A DNA stretch of 64,000 bases. It comes from Ostreococcus lucimarinus CCE9901 (taxonomy: Eukaryota > Chlorophyta > Mamiellophyceae > Mamiellales > Bathycoccaceae). The notes under the pieces are model-generated. The model saw only the letters and a list, made by a program, of their open reading frames with translations. It ran no database searches and was not told the DNA's origin. Of this stretch, positions 18,100-27,027 are shown piece by piece; the first letter of the stretch is position 1, and each line of letters starts with the position of its first letter. Made by a program: the position numbers and the translations under genes. The stretch lies in contig NC_009356.1 in assembly GCF_000092065.1 (NCBI RefSeq), positions 310,001 to 374,000 on the forward strand. Direction: 5' to 3'.

Positions 18100-19179
18100 T
18101 TAATGCCGCTCAATCTCGCCGAGGATGATTTGCGTGGACGGGGAGATCTTCCGAAGCTTGTTGAAGACCCAGTACTTGAAACCGATGTCGAGCGTCACGG
18201 GGACGACGGCGACAAAGATGCGAACCGCCATCTCAAACTTGTGGAAATCGAGACCGTAGTGGGTGATGATGCACGCTAAGAAGGCTTGCCAGCCGTCGGA
18301 GGAATGGTAGCCGACGACCATGTCGGCGCCGAGCATGAGAATGAAGGCTTGAGTGGCGGCGTCGAGGCCGATGAATTCGTCGCTGATGTCCCCGAGTAGG
18401 CGAGAAATGTTGGACTTTTGAAGCGTGACGATGGTAACCGTCATGGTGATGAAGATGAGTGATCCTATGACGTTTCCGGTGGCTAAGAAAGACTTTTTCT
18501 TTTCGATGTCTTCCAATCGTCGCGCTTCTTCGAGCAACAATCCCCGTTCGACGTCGGCGTGCAAACGCGGCGCCCCGCTGATGATTCTGTCGTAGTACAA
18601 ACGTTCCTCAAACTTTTGTATCCCTTGCGCCACGTTTTGCCTCTGCTGCAAATTCAACGACGCATTAAACGCTCCCCAATGCGCCCCCAACCAAGGGGTG
18701 ACGATCGCGCTCTTCACGCTCTGCGCGCACACGAACGGCGTGACGAAGAGCACTAAAAACGCCCGCCACATGCTATTCATCAAACGCCACCACCGCAGTC
18801 GTTCTTCCTCCACCGCGTCCTCGTCGTTATCGTCGAATATATTCTTAAGCGCCAACTCGAGCGCAGATTTTTTCTGCGCAGACTTTCCGTTCGCCGTCCC
18901 GTTCGCTTTCAGGCGCGGCTTTCGCGGCGCGCCGTCGCCGTCCGCTTTGCTTCGAGAAGCTCGCGCGCTCGCGCCGACGCCGTCGTCGGACGCGCGCGTG
19001 ACCGTGAACGTCGCGCGGTCGCACCGCGCGCGTCGCGTGAGCGCGGCGCAGTTAGCGCGTGGACCGACATCTTTCGTCGCGAGCGGTGGTGTCGTCACCG
19101 AAACGCGCGACGACGACGACGGCGCCACGGTGCGCGCCACGCGCGCGGCGCGCGGTGGAAGCGCGGGCGCGAATGACAT
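18100..19179 (-). CDS. Nuclear-encoded CemA/PxcA (Ycf10)-like chloroplast envelope protein
   Basis: 359 aa from ATG 19179 (MSFAPALPPRAARVARTV), which opens a plastid-type leader; an upstream Met at 19275 adds 32 Arg-rich residues. After a charged linker the protein has a hydrophobic segment (LMNSMWRAFLVLFVTPFVCA), an amphipathic region, then the family core. That core has FLATGNVIGSLIFITMTVTI, the segment GDISDEFIGLDAATQAFILM, YHSSDGWQAFL, and the end VPVTLDIGFKYWVFNKLRKISPS. The end matches CemA very closely. CemA and its nuclear relative DLDG1 act in the inner envelope and affect proton extrusion and acclimation to light. The match is to the C-terminal half; the function is transferred from the family. 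Confidence 0.8.
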   Translation of the reverse strand: MSFAPALPPRAARVARTVAPSSSSRVSVTTPPLATKDVGPRANCAALTRRARCDRATFTVTRASDDGVGASARASRSKADGDGAPRKPRLKANGTANGKSAQKKSALELALKNIFDDNDEDAVEEERLRWWRLMNSMWRAFLVLFVTPFVCAQSVKSAIVTPWLGAHWGAFNASLNLQQRQNVAQGIQKFEERLYYDRIISGAPRLHADVERGLLLEEARRLEDIEKKKSFLATGNVIGSLIFITMTVTIVTLQKSNISRLLGDISDEFIGLDAATQAFILMLGADMVVGYHSSDGWQAFLACIITHYGLDFHKFEMAVRIFVAVVPVTLDIGFKYWVFNKLRKISPSTQIILGEIERH

Positions 19180-19395
19180 CGCGCGCGCTCGCCCGCGTGC
19201 GCGCGAACGCGCGCGCGAGCGCGGTCGGAACGCGCGTGGCAGTGCGGCGCGTGGGGGCCCGGCGCCGAGGACCACGGCGCGGGCCGCGGCGGAAACGCTT
19301 TGGAATGTGTTCTCGATTTACAACGATAGCGGTGCGACTGATAGCGGTGCGTGGTGACTGTACAAATATTCTAGTAGACATCGTCGGGACGTTGC

Positions 19396-20634
19396 TCACG
19401 CGTCCGTCTTATCGGCGAGGCGAGACGCAAACGTCTCGAAATCTTCCGGTGGGTCGCGGCTGAAATCCAACGCCTCGCCCGATTGCGGATGAGTGAATCC
19501 AAGCGTGCGAGCGTGCAACATCGGTCGATCGATGGTGGACATCAACGCCTTGGCTTCTTTGACGTCGAAGACGCCGTAACGCGAGAGAGCGCTCACCGCG
19601 GCGCCGCCGCCGCCGCCGTACGTATCGTCACCGAGTATTGGATGCCCGATGTGCTTCGCGTGCACGCGTATTTGGTGTGTTCGACCGGTTTCTAAGCGCC
19701 ATTCCACTAATGACGCGTTTCCGTTCGCTAAAGTGGCGATCACTTCGTAGTTGCTCGCCGCGAAACGGCCGCCGCCCTGCGTCACCGCCATGCGAAGTCT
19801 ATCGCGAGGATCTCGCCCGATCGGTGCCTCTATTCGACCTTTACTCGGACTCGGTACCCCACTTAAAATAGCCACGTACTTCCGACGCACCACTCTCGCC
19901 GCGAATTGCTCGCATAACGAATTATGCGCCGACGCGTCCTTCGCCACGACCATCACGCCGCTCGTGCCCTTGTCCAATCTGTGCACGATTCCCGGTCGAA
20001 TCATCCCATCTCTCGCCCCCTCATCCTCATCGACGGCGTCTTCATCGTCTTCATCGTCATCGCTCAGCGCCTGATTCCCGGTCGGAACGACGAGTTCGGG
20101 TAAATCGCAGTGCCCCAACACTGCGTTTACGAGCGTTCCGCTCTCGTGCCCCGCGCTCGGATGCGTCACCATTCCCGCCGCTTTATTCACCACCAGCACG
20201 CTCTCGTCCTCGTGTACGATATCTAATTTCACCCAAGGCTCTGGTTTCGCCTCACTCGCGCGTTCACGCTCGAGTTCGCCCTCGATGACGTCTCCCGGCT
20301 TGAGCGCGCGCGACGGTTTCGACGCCGTCTTCCCATTCAGCGTCACCATTCGCGCCTTGATCGCCGCCGCGACCCGCCCTCGCGACGCGCTCGCGTCTGG
20401 CACGTTCGCCGCGACGTACGCGTCCAAACGAGACGGCTCGACGACCGCTCGATCGCGCGCCACCGTCAGCGCAAACTTGACGCCGCCGCCGCGCGCACCG
20501 TCGTCGTCGCTCGTCGCCGCGCCGCGCGTCCGCGACGGCGCGCGCGCGCCGCGACGCGACGCGCGAGACTTGACTCCGTCCCGGTGCGCGCGCGCGCCCG
20601 CGCGCGCGAGCGCGCGCGCGACGACGCGCTGCAT
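19396..20634 (-). CDS. RluA/RluD-type pseudouridine synthase, organelle-targeted
   Basis: 412 aa from ATG 20634; the Met at 20682 adds a Ser run. The Arg/Ala-rich leader suggests plastid or mitochondrion. An S4 RNA-binding domain lies at about 65-130 (SRLDAYVAANVP, ARMVTLNGKTASKPSRALKPGD). The catalytic domain has VVNKAAGMVTHPSAGH, the motif II loop HRLDKGTSGVMVVAKD with the catalytic Asp, and a GRTHQIRVHAKHIGHPILGD segment. These define the RluA branch, which isomerises uridines in large-subunit rRNA or tRNA. A weakly conserved acidic insert (SDDDEDDEDAVDEDEG) precedes motif II. Divergent from the CobW-family gene with only 85 bp between starts. Confidence 0.9.
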   Translation of the reverse strand: MQRVVARALARAGARAHRDGVKSRASRRGARAPSRTRGAATSDDDGARGGGVKFALTVARDRAVVEPSRLDAYVAANVPDASASRGRVAAAIKARMVTLNGKTASKPSRALKPGDVIEGELERERASEAKPEPWVKLDIVHEDESVLVVNKAAGMVTHPSAGHESGTLVNAVLGHCDLPELVVPTGNQALSDDDEDDEDAVDEDEGARDGMIRPGIVHRLDKGTSGVMVVAKDASAHNSLCEQFAARVVRRKYVAILSGVPSPSKGRIEAPIGRDPRDRLRMAVTQGGGRFAASNYEVIATLANGNASLVEWRLETGRTHQIRVHAKHIGHPILGDDTYGGGGGAAVSALSRYGVFDVKEAKALMSTIDRPMLHARTLGFTHPQSGEALDFSRDPPEDFETFASRLADKTDA

Positions 20635-20719
20635 CGACGACGACGACGACGACGACGACGGGTGCCGAAGTGCCGACCGCACTCACCGCCGCGCGCGACG
20701 CCTCCGAGCGCGACCGAGG

Positions 20720-21739
20720 ATGTCCGCCGAGGACGCGATCGAAAAGACCCCGGTGACGATCGTCACCGGTTTCCTCGGCGCCGGGAAGACGACGCTCGTC
20801 AATCACATCTTGCGCGGACAGCACGGGTTGCAGATCGCCGTCATCGAGAATGAATTCGGCGCCGTGTCCATCGATGACGCGCTGGTCTCCGAAAATATCA
20901 AGGAGAAAGAGGATATCATAAGCATGGATAACGGATGCGTGTGCTGCACGGTGCGCGGGGACTTGGTGCGCGCGCTGTTGACGCTGAAGGATCGGGAAAA
21001 GAAGTTTGACGCCGTAATCATCGAGACGACCGGGCTCGCCGATCCGGCGCCGGTGGCGTTCACGTTCTTCATTAATCCGGAGATCGCGGAACATTATCGC
21101 ATCGATAGCATTCTGTGCCTGGCGGACGCGAAGCACGTGGCGATGCACATGGAGGAGGAGAAGCCGGATGGGGCGGTGAACGAGGCGGTGCAGCAGGTGG
21201 CGTTCGCGGATCGAATCTTGTTGAATAAGATTGATTTAGTGAACGAGGAAGAGATCGCGACGCTGGAGAAGACGATACGATCGGTGAACGCGAGCGCGGA
21301 CGTGATCAAGACGCAGAATTCGGTGGTCGATTTGGGCGTCGTGTTGGGCGTGAACTCGTTTAGCCTGGAAAAGACGCTCGAGACCGATCCGAGCTTTTTG
21401 GACGAGAACAAGGAGAACAAACACAACCTCACGGGGGTGTCGTCGGTCGGGATCGCGGTCGAAGGCGAGCTCGACTTCGCGGCGATGAACGAGTTTATGA
21501 TGAACTTGTTGCAAGCTAACGCGACGAACATGTACCGATCGAAGGGCGTGTTGTGCTTCGAGGGTCAAGGCGACGCCAAGTTTGTGTTTCAAGGCGTTCA
21601 CGAACAGATCAACTTCGGTCCGTCCGCGTCGACGTGGGCCGAGGGCGAACCACGCGTGAACCGCATGGTGTTCATCGGGCGCAACCTGGACCGCAAGGCT
21701 CTCGAAGCTGGTTTCCGAGGATGTTTGGCGACCAAGTAG
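20720..21739 (+). CDS. CobW/COG0523-family G3E GTPase (ZNG1-like zinc metallochaperone)
   Basis: 339 aa from ATG 20720, chosen because TIVTGFLGAGKTT follows at residues 12-25 as in all family members. Walker A GFLGAGKTT, the switch region VIENEFGAVSIDD, the metal-binding motif GCVCCTVR (Cys73, Cys75, Cys76), the ETTGLADPAPV segment and NKIDL (G4) are all present. The C-terminal CobW_C domain begins near residue 220. The CxCC site binds zinc or cobalt, and eukaryotic ZNG1 proteins deliver zinc to methionine aminopeptidase. No clear transit peptide is seen, so a cytosolic location is likely, although a frame open upstream to 20285 could in principle encode a leader. Confidence 0.9.
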   Translation: MSAEDAIEKTPVTIVTGFLGAGKTTLVNHILRGQHGLQIAVIENEFGAVSIDDALVSENIKEKEDIISMDNGCVCCTVRGDLVRALLTLKDREKKFDAVIIETTGLADPAPVAFTFFINPEIAEHYRIDSILCLADAKHVAMHMEEEKPDGAVNEAVQQVAFADRILLNKIDLVNEEEIATLEKTIRSVNASADVIKTQNSVVDLGVVLGVNSFSLEKTLETDPSFLDENKENKHNLTGVSSVGIAVEGELDFAAMNEFMMNLLQANATNMYRSKGVLCFEGQGDAKFVFQGVHEQINFGPSASTWAEGEPRVNRMVFIGRNLDRKALEAGFRGCLATK

Positions 21740-22096
21740 AGCGACGACACACATTTCGCATATTTTTCAAAGTCTCCGAACGCGGGTCGAAGGGCGCGAT
21801 GAATCAGGAGGTGAATCTAACTTTCATAAATGCACGACATCATAAGGATCGAACGAACGAACGAACGACGAAAGGAAATTTTAATACATTACAACCGTTG
21901 CTTAGCGCGCGCTCGATCTCGGCTCGTCTCGGCGCCGCGCCGCGGGAAAGCACGTCACTTCGCACCTCGTGAGACGCCGTCGTCGATCGACGCGCGCATC
22001 TTGAAACGCATACTCCGGCGTATTTAGTCGCGCTCGAAACGCCCCGTTCGCTCGTTCGTCCGGTCTTATTCTACCTTCTCGTCGCGCGCTCAAACC
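21740..22096. other. Spacer between CobW-family gene and orphan membrane-protein gene
   Basis: 357 bp without a supported gene. It includes a GAAC microsatellite (four to five units at 21851-21870) and probably the 3' UTR of the first gene and the promoter of the second. Nothing else is evident. Confidence 0.5.
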
Positions 22097-23824
22097 ATGC
22101 CCCGGCGCCGAGTTGGCTTTCTCGCCGTGGCGTTGGCTTTCTCGGCGAGCATCGCATCCCGCGCGCATGCGCGCGCGCTCGAGGCGTTGGCTTCGTCAAC
22201 TTGCGTGTCCTGCGCTTGGTCATCGGCGCTCGAGAGCATGGACGTCGCTGCGCCGAGAGATGTGCTGGACGCGGTGAAACGCGCCGAACGAGAATTGGCG
22301 GCGTGCGGCCTCGGCGGCTTTCTTGACCGCCTCTTTGAGCTCGGAGGTGCGAACGTGTCGATGGATGTAGCCCATGCGTACACTGCGAGTCAGGAGTTCT
22401 GCTCTGGGACATCCGAAATCCAAAAGGAGATGCGCACGAGGGCGTTGGTGGCGGCGAAACGGGCTAGAATTCTCATCGACTTTATAGCCCTGCATGCGCG
22501 GGCCTGTTCCGCACCCATCTTCAAGCTTTCGAGAGAGGACGACGCGAGTGCGGTTGAGTTATTGCGTGAGATGATGAGTGAGTCATATCGCGTTATTTCT
22601 TCCGGGCTGTGCTACGAGGACACAACGAGGTTAACGTCGTCGATCCAGGGCGTGATCGACACGAGACGCCTCGCGCAAAGCGCCAGACGGTCGCTTCTAG
22701 AAGATCTCGATCGCTCGGGGTTGAGGTACATGGAGGACGCGTTCTACAACGAAACAGTCGCGCGAGATATGATATCGGCTTTTGCGGCGTACGATATCTG
22801 CCGGAGCACTGGGAGATGGAAGTCGACGGTGTCGGACAGCATGTTTGACGCGATGCGAGCGCATTACACGAGCCTAGATTTCATATTGACAGGCTTGAGC
22901 GGTGTGGAGTCGAACAACACCAGTGGCGCTCGCACTTTTGCGTTTCTGGTCAACGCAGCGTACGATGTGTTGAGAAGTGCCGAGGCTTGTCGAGAAGCGA
23001 AAAACATACTACCTGGGCGGTACTTCGTTTCGAATGTATTCGATGCCATCATGGCGGAGCTCTCGCTCGAATGCGGCTTGCTCTCGACTGGATTACACTT
23101 TCTCGATGTGTACAGTCGCGGACACGGAAGTTTACTTCTATCTTTGGAGATTAATGAGATATCTCGTCACATCGCGCTCTGCGAAGCCGGAAACACGACG
23201 GCAAAGACTTCGATGTTTGGCCTGAACGAGCGCGCGCTGGTGGAGCTGATCGGCGGGTTGGAAATCATCGACGCGTCCATGGTGGGATGCCGTCGAGGCC
23301 GCGACGATAGCACGGCGGCCAGCAGGCTCGCGCAATCGTTGCTACACGCGCTTAGGACATTTCGCGAACGACGTTGTTTCTTCACCGCCACCACTGGAGA
23401 AGCGTCCGTCGCGGCGGCGGTGTCCATTCCAGAGTATTCCGCGTTTTATTCGGCAACGCCGACGAACGAGGTCATCAAGGTACACGCCAAGCCCACGCTC
23501 GCGTCGGCGATTCTTTCCGCCACGATGACGACTGTTTTTGTCTTCTTGGTGGCATTTCTGCTGGCGATCGCCTACTGGACGTTCCCACGCGCGAAACTCA
23601 GACGGAATTCCAGCAGACGATACGAGCATTTTACATTCGCCGCCGTCGACGAGAACAAGGCGGCCCGCCAATCCACGAGCGACCGCCACCCCCCGGGATC
23701 TCTCGAGCGCTTACAACGAACGACGACGACTCCAACGCGAACGCGCAGAAGATCGTTCTGCGCCAGCGAAACGTCCACCGTCGCACGGACGAAATCGCTC
23801 GATCCGTATCTTCACTTTTCGTGA
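22097..23824 (+). CDS. Orphan type I membrane protein with signal peptide
   Basis: 575 aa; family not recognised. Residues 1-25 form a signal peptide (MPRRRVGFLAVALAFSASIASRAHA). The lumenal/extracellular part is about 450 residues and mainly helical in character, with regularly spaced Cys (CVSCAW, AACGLGG, SGLCYEDT, DICRS, CREAK, LECGLL, ALCEAG, VGCRRG). Potential N-glycosylation sites include NVS, NET, NNTS and NTT. One transmembrane helix lies near residues 474-500 (TMTTVFVFLVAFLLAIAYW), followed by a basic Ser/Thr-rich cytosolic tail of about 75 residues. The layout suggests a surface or endomembrane receptor or anchor protein, but there is no evidence for a ligand. Confidence 0.7.
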   Translation: MPRRRVGFLAVALAFSASIASRAHARALEALASSTCVSCAWSSALESMDVAAPRDVLDAVKRAERELAACGLGGFLDRLFELGGANVSMDVAHAYTASQEFCSGTSEIQKEMRTRALVAAKRARILIDFIALHARACSAPIFKLSREDDASAVELLREMMSESYRVISSGLCYEDTTRLTSSIQGVIDTRRLAQSARRSLLEDLDRSGLRYMEDAFYNETVARDMISAFAAYDICRSTGRWKSTVSDSMFDAMRAHYTSLDFILTGLSGVESNNTSGARTFAFLVNAAYDVLRSAEACREAKNILPGRYFVSNVFDAIMAELSLECGLLSTGLHFLDVYSRGHGSLLLSLEINEISRHIALCEAGNTTAKTSMFGLNERALVELIGGLEIIDASMVGCRRGRDDSTAASRLAQSLLHALRTFRERRCFFTATTGEASVAAAVSIPEYSAFYSATPTNEVIKVHAKPTLASAILSATMTTVFVFLVAFLLAIAYWTFPRAKLRRNSSRRYEHFTFAAVDENKAARQSTSDRHPPGSLERLQRTTTTPTRTRRRSFCASETSTVARTKSLDPYLHFS

Positions 23825-23900
23825 CGGCCCGACGCCGCCAACCTCGACTCGTCTTTACCGCACGCCTCAAGATTCAATCGACGCATCTCTATCGCACGCC

Positions 23901-24170
23901 TCAAGATTCAATCGATCGTTCACCACTTTTCAACGCCTCCAATCGCTCTTTATTCCTCTTCGCCAGTCTTCGCAGCGCCGTCTCGCGTTCGCGTTCGCTC
24001 AGCGCGGTCCAGTTGCTGATTCTACTCATCGTCCCATCCACGCCGACGACGATCGGTCCTAAACCATCGAGCGCGACGCGCGCGCCCGTTTGCACGTCCA
24101 GCTTCGTCGCATCGGCGTCGTTCGCGCTCGGAGCCGCGAGCGCCGGTGGCGCGTCGTCGGCGCCAGCCAT
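23901..24170 (-). CDS. Conserved small protein of 89 aa (unknown function)
   Basis: The C-terminal half reads GPIVVGVDGTMSRISNWTAL, followed by SERERETALRRLAKRNKERL. I recognise this as a short protein motif shared by fungi and plants (DGTxSRIxNWxxMTxxE...KRNxxRLxxL). No biochemical role is known to me. The N-terminus is Ala/Asp-rich. Its start codon lies 19 bp from the start of the divergent ABC1 kinase gene, so both must share a very small promoter or have overlapping 5' UTRs. It converges with the orphan membrane-protein gene over 76 bp, which contain a duplicated cgcacgcctcaagattca unit that also extends into the gene's 3' end. Confidence 0.7.
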   Translation of the reverse strand: MAGADDAPPALAAPSANDADATKLDVQTGARVALDGLGPIVVGVDGTMSRISNWTALSERERETALRRLAKRNKERLEALKSGERSIES

Positions 24171-24189
24171 CGTCAGAGCGCGTCGCGCA

Positions 24190-26940
24190 ATGGACGGTCG
24201 ACCGTCCTCGTTCGACGCTCTCGCGGCGCGACGGCGCGACGCGATCGACGCGGCGTCGTCGTCGAGCGCGCGCGCGGGCGCGGCGGCGCCGAGCGCGGGC
24301 GAGGACGACGCGGCGACCGCGCGAACGTCGACGCTCGGTGATGTCTTGCGGTTGCCGCGCGCGAGCGACGACGCGGACGCGCGCGTCGTCGAGCGCGCGT
24401 TCGGGGGAGCGTCGAGACGACAGAGGGAGGAGATGAGCGCGCGCGCGCGCGCGCGAGCGCCGATGCGGTTCAGGGTGGGGACGACGATGGGACGCGCGGA
24501 CGCGACGTTTGAGTGCGCGCGCGCGGACGCCTGGGAATGCGCGACGGTCGCGCGCGATGGCGACGGACGGATGGATGATGGCTATGATGGATGGATTAAA
24601 GGCGATGGGATCGGTCCGAGGGTCGGGCGCGCGCTGTGGGCGCGGCGAGCGGACGCGAACGCGTTCGCCGCGGCGTTGTGCTTGCAAGTGGCGTTTCCAG
24701 AGACCATGACGAAAGTCAATGGATTCGGCGCGGCGTTGGGCTTGGTGAGAATGACGTTGAAGAACACCGAGCAGGCGCCAAGTCTGGGACCGTTGGACGC
24801 GCCCGTGGTCGCGAGAGCGACGCGGGTGGCGTTGGCGACGAGAGCGTTGACGACGAGCGCGAGGATGTTGTGTCCAACGCTACACGCTCACGCCACCGCC
24901 GCGTCGGCGTTAATGAGCGTCAAGGTGTTGTTTAAGCAGCCTCCTTTGCGTGCGGGCATCGCACGGGCGATCAAAGGGACGAAAGGTGAGATGAGCGAGG
25001 CGGAGCGAATAGCGCTGTGGCACACGCGATATCGCTGGGCGGCGCTTCGATTGGTGAAACACATCCCGAGTGACCCCGTGCGCGCGATCGACACGGCTCC
25101 GCTCATGGGATTGATGGCTTTCGTGCAAGGCGTGTCAATGCGTGTTGGAAGCATGAACCTCTCGGAGGGTGGCCCAAACGGCTCGTTCTCGATGAGCTTC
25201 CCGGCGTCTTGGAATCAAGCCAAACGAGCGAAAAGGAAGAGTGCGTTTGGCTCGAAGCGCGCGATTGCGGCTGAAGCGAAAATCCATCCCATTGATATCC
25301 TCAATATCGCGCAGATATCCATGCGTGGTGCGCGAGGACAACGTCGCATCGCGGCGCCGGAACGAGAGGCAGATGCTTTGGAGCACTCGCCGCCAGCCGC
25401 GGAGGAAGGCGCCGGTAGCTCTTCCGATGTCTATACCGGCGGTGACGTCTCAGAGGATCGAAACGTCGACATCGTGGACGACGATGCGAACATTTGGCAG
25501 GACAGGCAACTCGCCACCGCGTCTTGGGCTACTCAAGGTTTTTCCATCGCTCTTTTAATTCGCGCGACGTACCTGTTTGTCACGTGGCTCCCCGTGCTCA
25601 CGTTTGCCGTACCTTTGTTACTTCTGAGCCAGGGTGCACCTGGACCGTTGAGCGCGAGCATGCGAAAGCGCGCGTGGGCCACCATGCACAGCGCGATTGC
25701 ACTGTGCGGTGCGGCGTTCATCAAGTGGGCGCAGTGGGCGAGCACGCGTGAGGACGTCTTCCCGAAGGACCTGTGTCATCAGCTCGAACAACTTCATGAC
25801 GATGCCCCACAGCACTCGTACGGGCAAACGTTACGTATTTTGGCGAACGAGTTTGGTTTTGATCCGAGATTGGTTTTTGCGCAGTTTCCACGGAAGCCCA
25901 TGGCGTCGGGTTCGGTTGCTCAAGTGTACAAGGCGCGTTTGCGCAAGGAAGTCGCCGCGGTGTGCTCGGCGCTCGCTCAACCTCGCAAGCTCGATTTGAA
26001 CGAGGATGGCACCATGGACGTCGCGGTGAAAGTGCGGCATCCCAACGTGGCGAAACGAATTTTTCTGGATTTTCAAATCTTGCGCGCGATAGCGGGGATT
26101 GCAGACGCGTTACCCGCGCTGAAGGGTATGCAGCTGAAGAATACGCTCGGACAGTTCAGTCACACCATGACGGCGCAGACAGACTTACGCAACGAGGCCG
26201 ATCACTTGTTGAAATTTACGCACAACATGAAGAGTGAGGTGCAGATACGAGCACCCCGCCCTGTGCCAGGTTTCGTCACGGAGGCAGTGCTGGTGGAGAC
26301 CTTTGTCAAGGGCGACGGGTTGGGCAGCGCCATCAAACATAAAACTTCTCGAAACTCTGAGCTTTGCTCACTTGGCGTTCACGCATACTTGCTCATGCTT
26401 CTACGCGACAACTTCATCCACCAAGATTTACATCCAGGAAATATTCTGTACAGCGTCGAGAACGGCCAGTCGAGTGTCGACTCAGAAACAGCGGGGATCG
26501 TGAAACTTGAGTTGATTGATTTCGGCATCGCAGACGAACTCCCGAAAGCCGTGAGGAATAAGTTTCTCGGATTTTTGTGCTTCTTACTGCGAGGCGAGGG
26601 AGAAAAGGCGGCCGACGTCGCACTGACGTGGGATGCCAAACAAACGTGCACCGATCGCGTGGCGCTTCGGCGTGACATGGCGCGACTCGTTTCGAGCCAA
26701 GGAGACGTGTACACGCAGCGCGTCGATTTGGATGGACTGTTGAAGGAGATCATGCAGCTTTTCCGCAAGCACGGCGTGAGCATCGACGGCATATATGCCT
26801 CGCTCGTCGTATCTCTCTGCGTTTTGGTGGGATTCGCGACGAGCCTCGACCCAGAAATCAATTTGTTCGAAGTCGCCGCGCCATCCGTCATGGCGTTCGC
26901 GCTCACCGGAGACGTCGTCGGGCGTTTGTTCAAAGGCTGA
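24190..26940 (+). CDS. ABC1/ADCK/UbiB-family atypical kinase with long N-terminal extension
   Basis: 916 aa from ATG 24190; the open frame further upstream overlaps the preceding genes in a different composition and is rejected. The first ~400 residues have no recognised domain, with possible amphipathic helices. A hydrophobic pair (about 450-490) precedes the ABC1 core. That core has FIKWAQWASTREDVFP (KxGQ region), KPMASGSVAQVYKA (Ala-rich nucleotide loop), MDVAVKVRHPNV (lysine), QTDLRNEADHL, FIHQDLHPGNIL (catalytic loop) and LIDFGIADEL (DFG). C-terminal hydrophobic helices follow. These ATPases support ubiquinone or plastoquinone and lipid metabolism in mitochondria and plastids. The WAQ variant and the membrane span resemble the ADCK2 group, an inference. 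Confidence 0.85.
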   Translation: MDGRPSSFDALAARRRDAIDAASSSSARAGAAAPSAGEDDAATARTSTLGDVLRLPRASDDADARVVERAFGGASRRQREEMSARARARAPMRFRVGTTMGRADATFECARADAWECATVARDGDGRMDDGYDGWIKGDGIGPRVGRALWARRADANAFAAALCLQVAFPETMTKVNGFGAALGLVRMTLKNTEQAPSLGPLDAPVVARATRVALATRALTTSARMLCPTLHAHATAASALMSVKVLFKQPPLRAGIARAIKGTKGEMSEAERIALWHTRYRWAALRLVKHIPSDPVRAIDTAPLMGLMAFVQGVSMRVGSMNLSEGGPNGSFSMSFPASWNQAKRAKRKSAFGSKRAIAAEAKIHPIDILNIAQISMRGARGQRRIAAPEREADALEHSPPAAEEGAGSSSDVYTGGDVSEDRNVDIVDDDANIWQDRQLATASWATQGFSIALLIRATYLFVTWLPVLTFAVPLLLLSQGAPGPLSASMRKRAWATMHSAIALCGAAFIKWAQWASTREDVFPKDLCHQLEQLHDDAPQHSYGQTLRILANEFGFDPRLVFAQFPRKPMASGSVAQVYKARLRKEVAAVCSALAQPRKLDLNEDGTMDVAVKVRHPNVAKRIFLDFQILRAIAGIADALPALKGMQLKNTLGQFSHTMTAQTDLRNEADHLLKFTHNMKSEVQIRAPRPVPGFVTEAVLVETFVKGDGLGSAIKHKTSRNSELCSLGVHAYLLMLLRDNFIHQDLHPGNILYSVENGQSSVDSETAGIVKLELIDFGIADELPKAVRNKFLGFLCFLLRGEGEKAADVALTWDAKQTCTDRVALRRDMARLVSSQGDVYTQRVDLDGLLKEIMQLFRKHGVSIDGIYASLVVSLCVLVGFATSLDPEINLFEVAAPSVMAFALTGDVVGRLFKG

Positions 26941-27027
26941 CGATTAGATTAGTTTTAGAATAGCGCAGATTTTAATGTAGAACTTAGTAGTAGTTTGGTT
27001 TATTCGAGGACAACGTGCTGCTACGAA

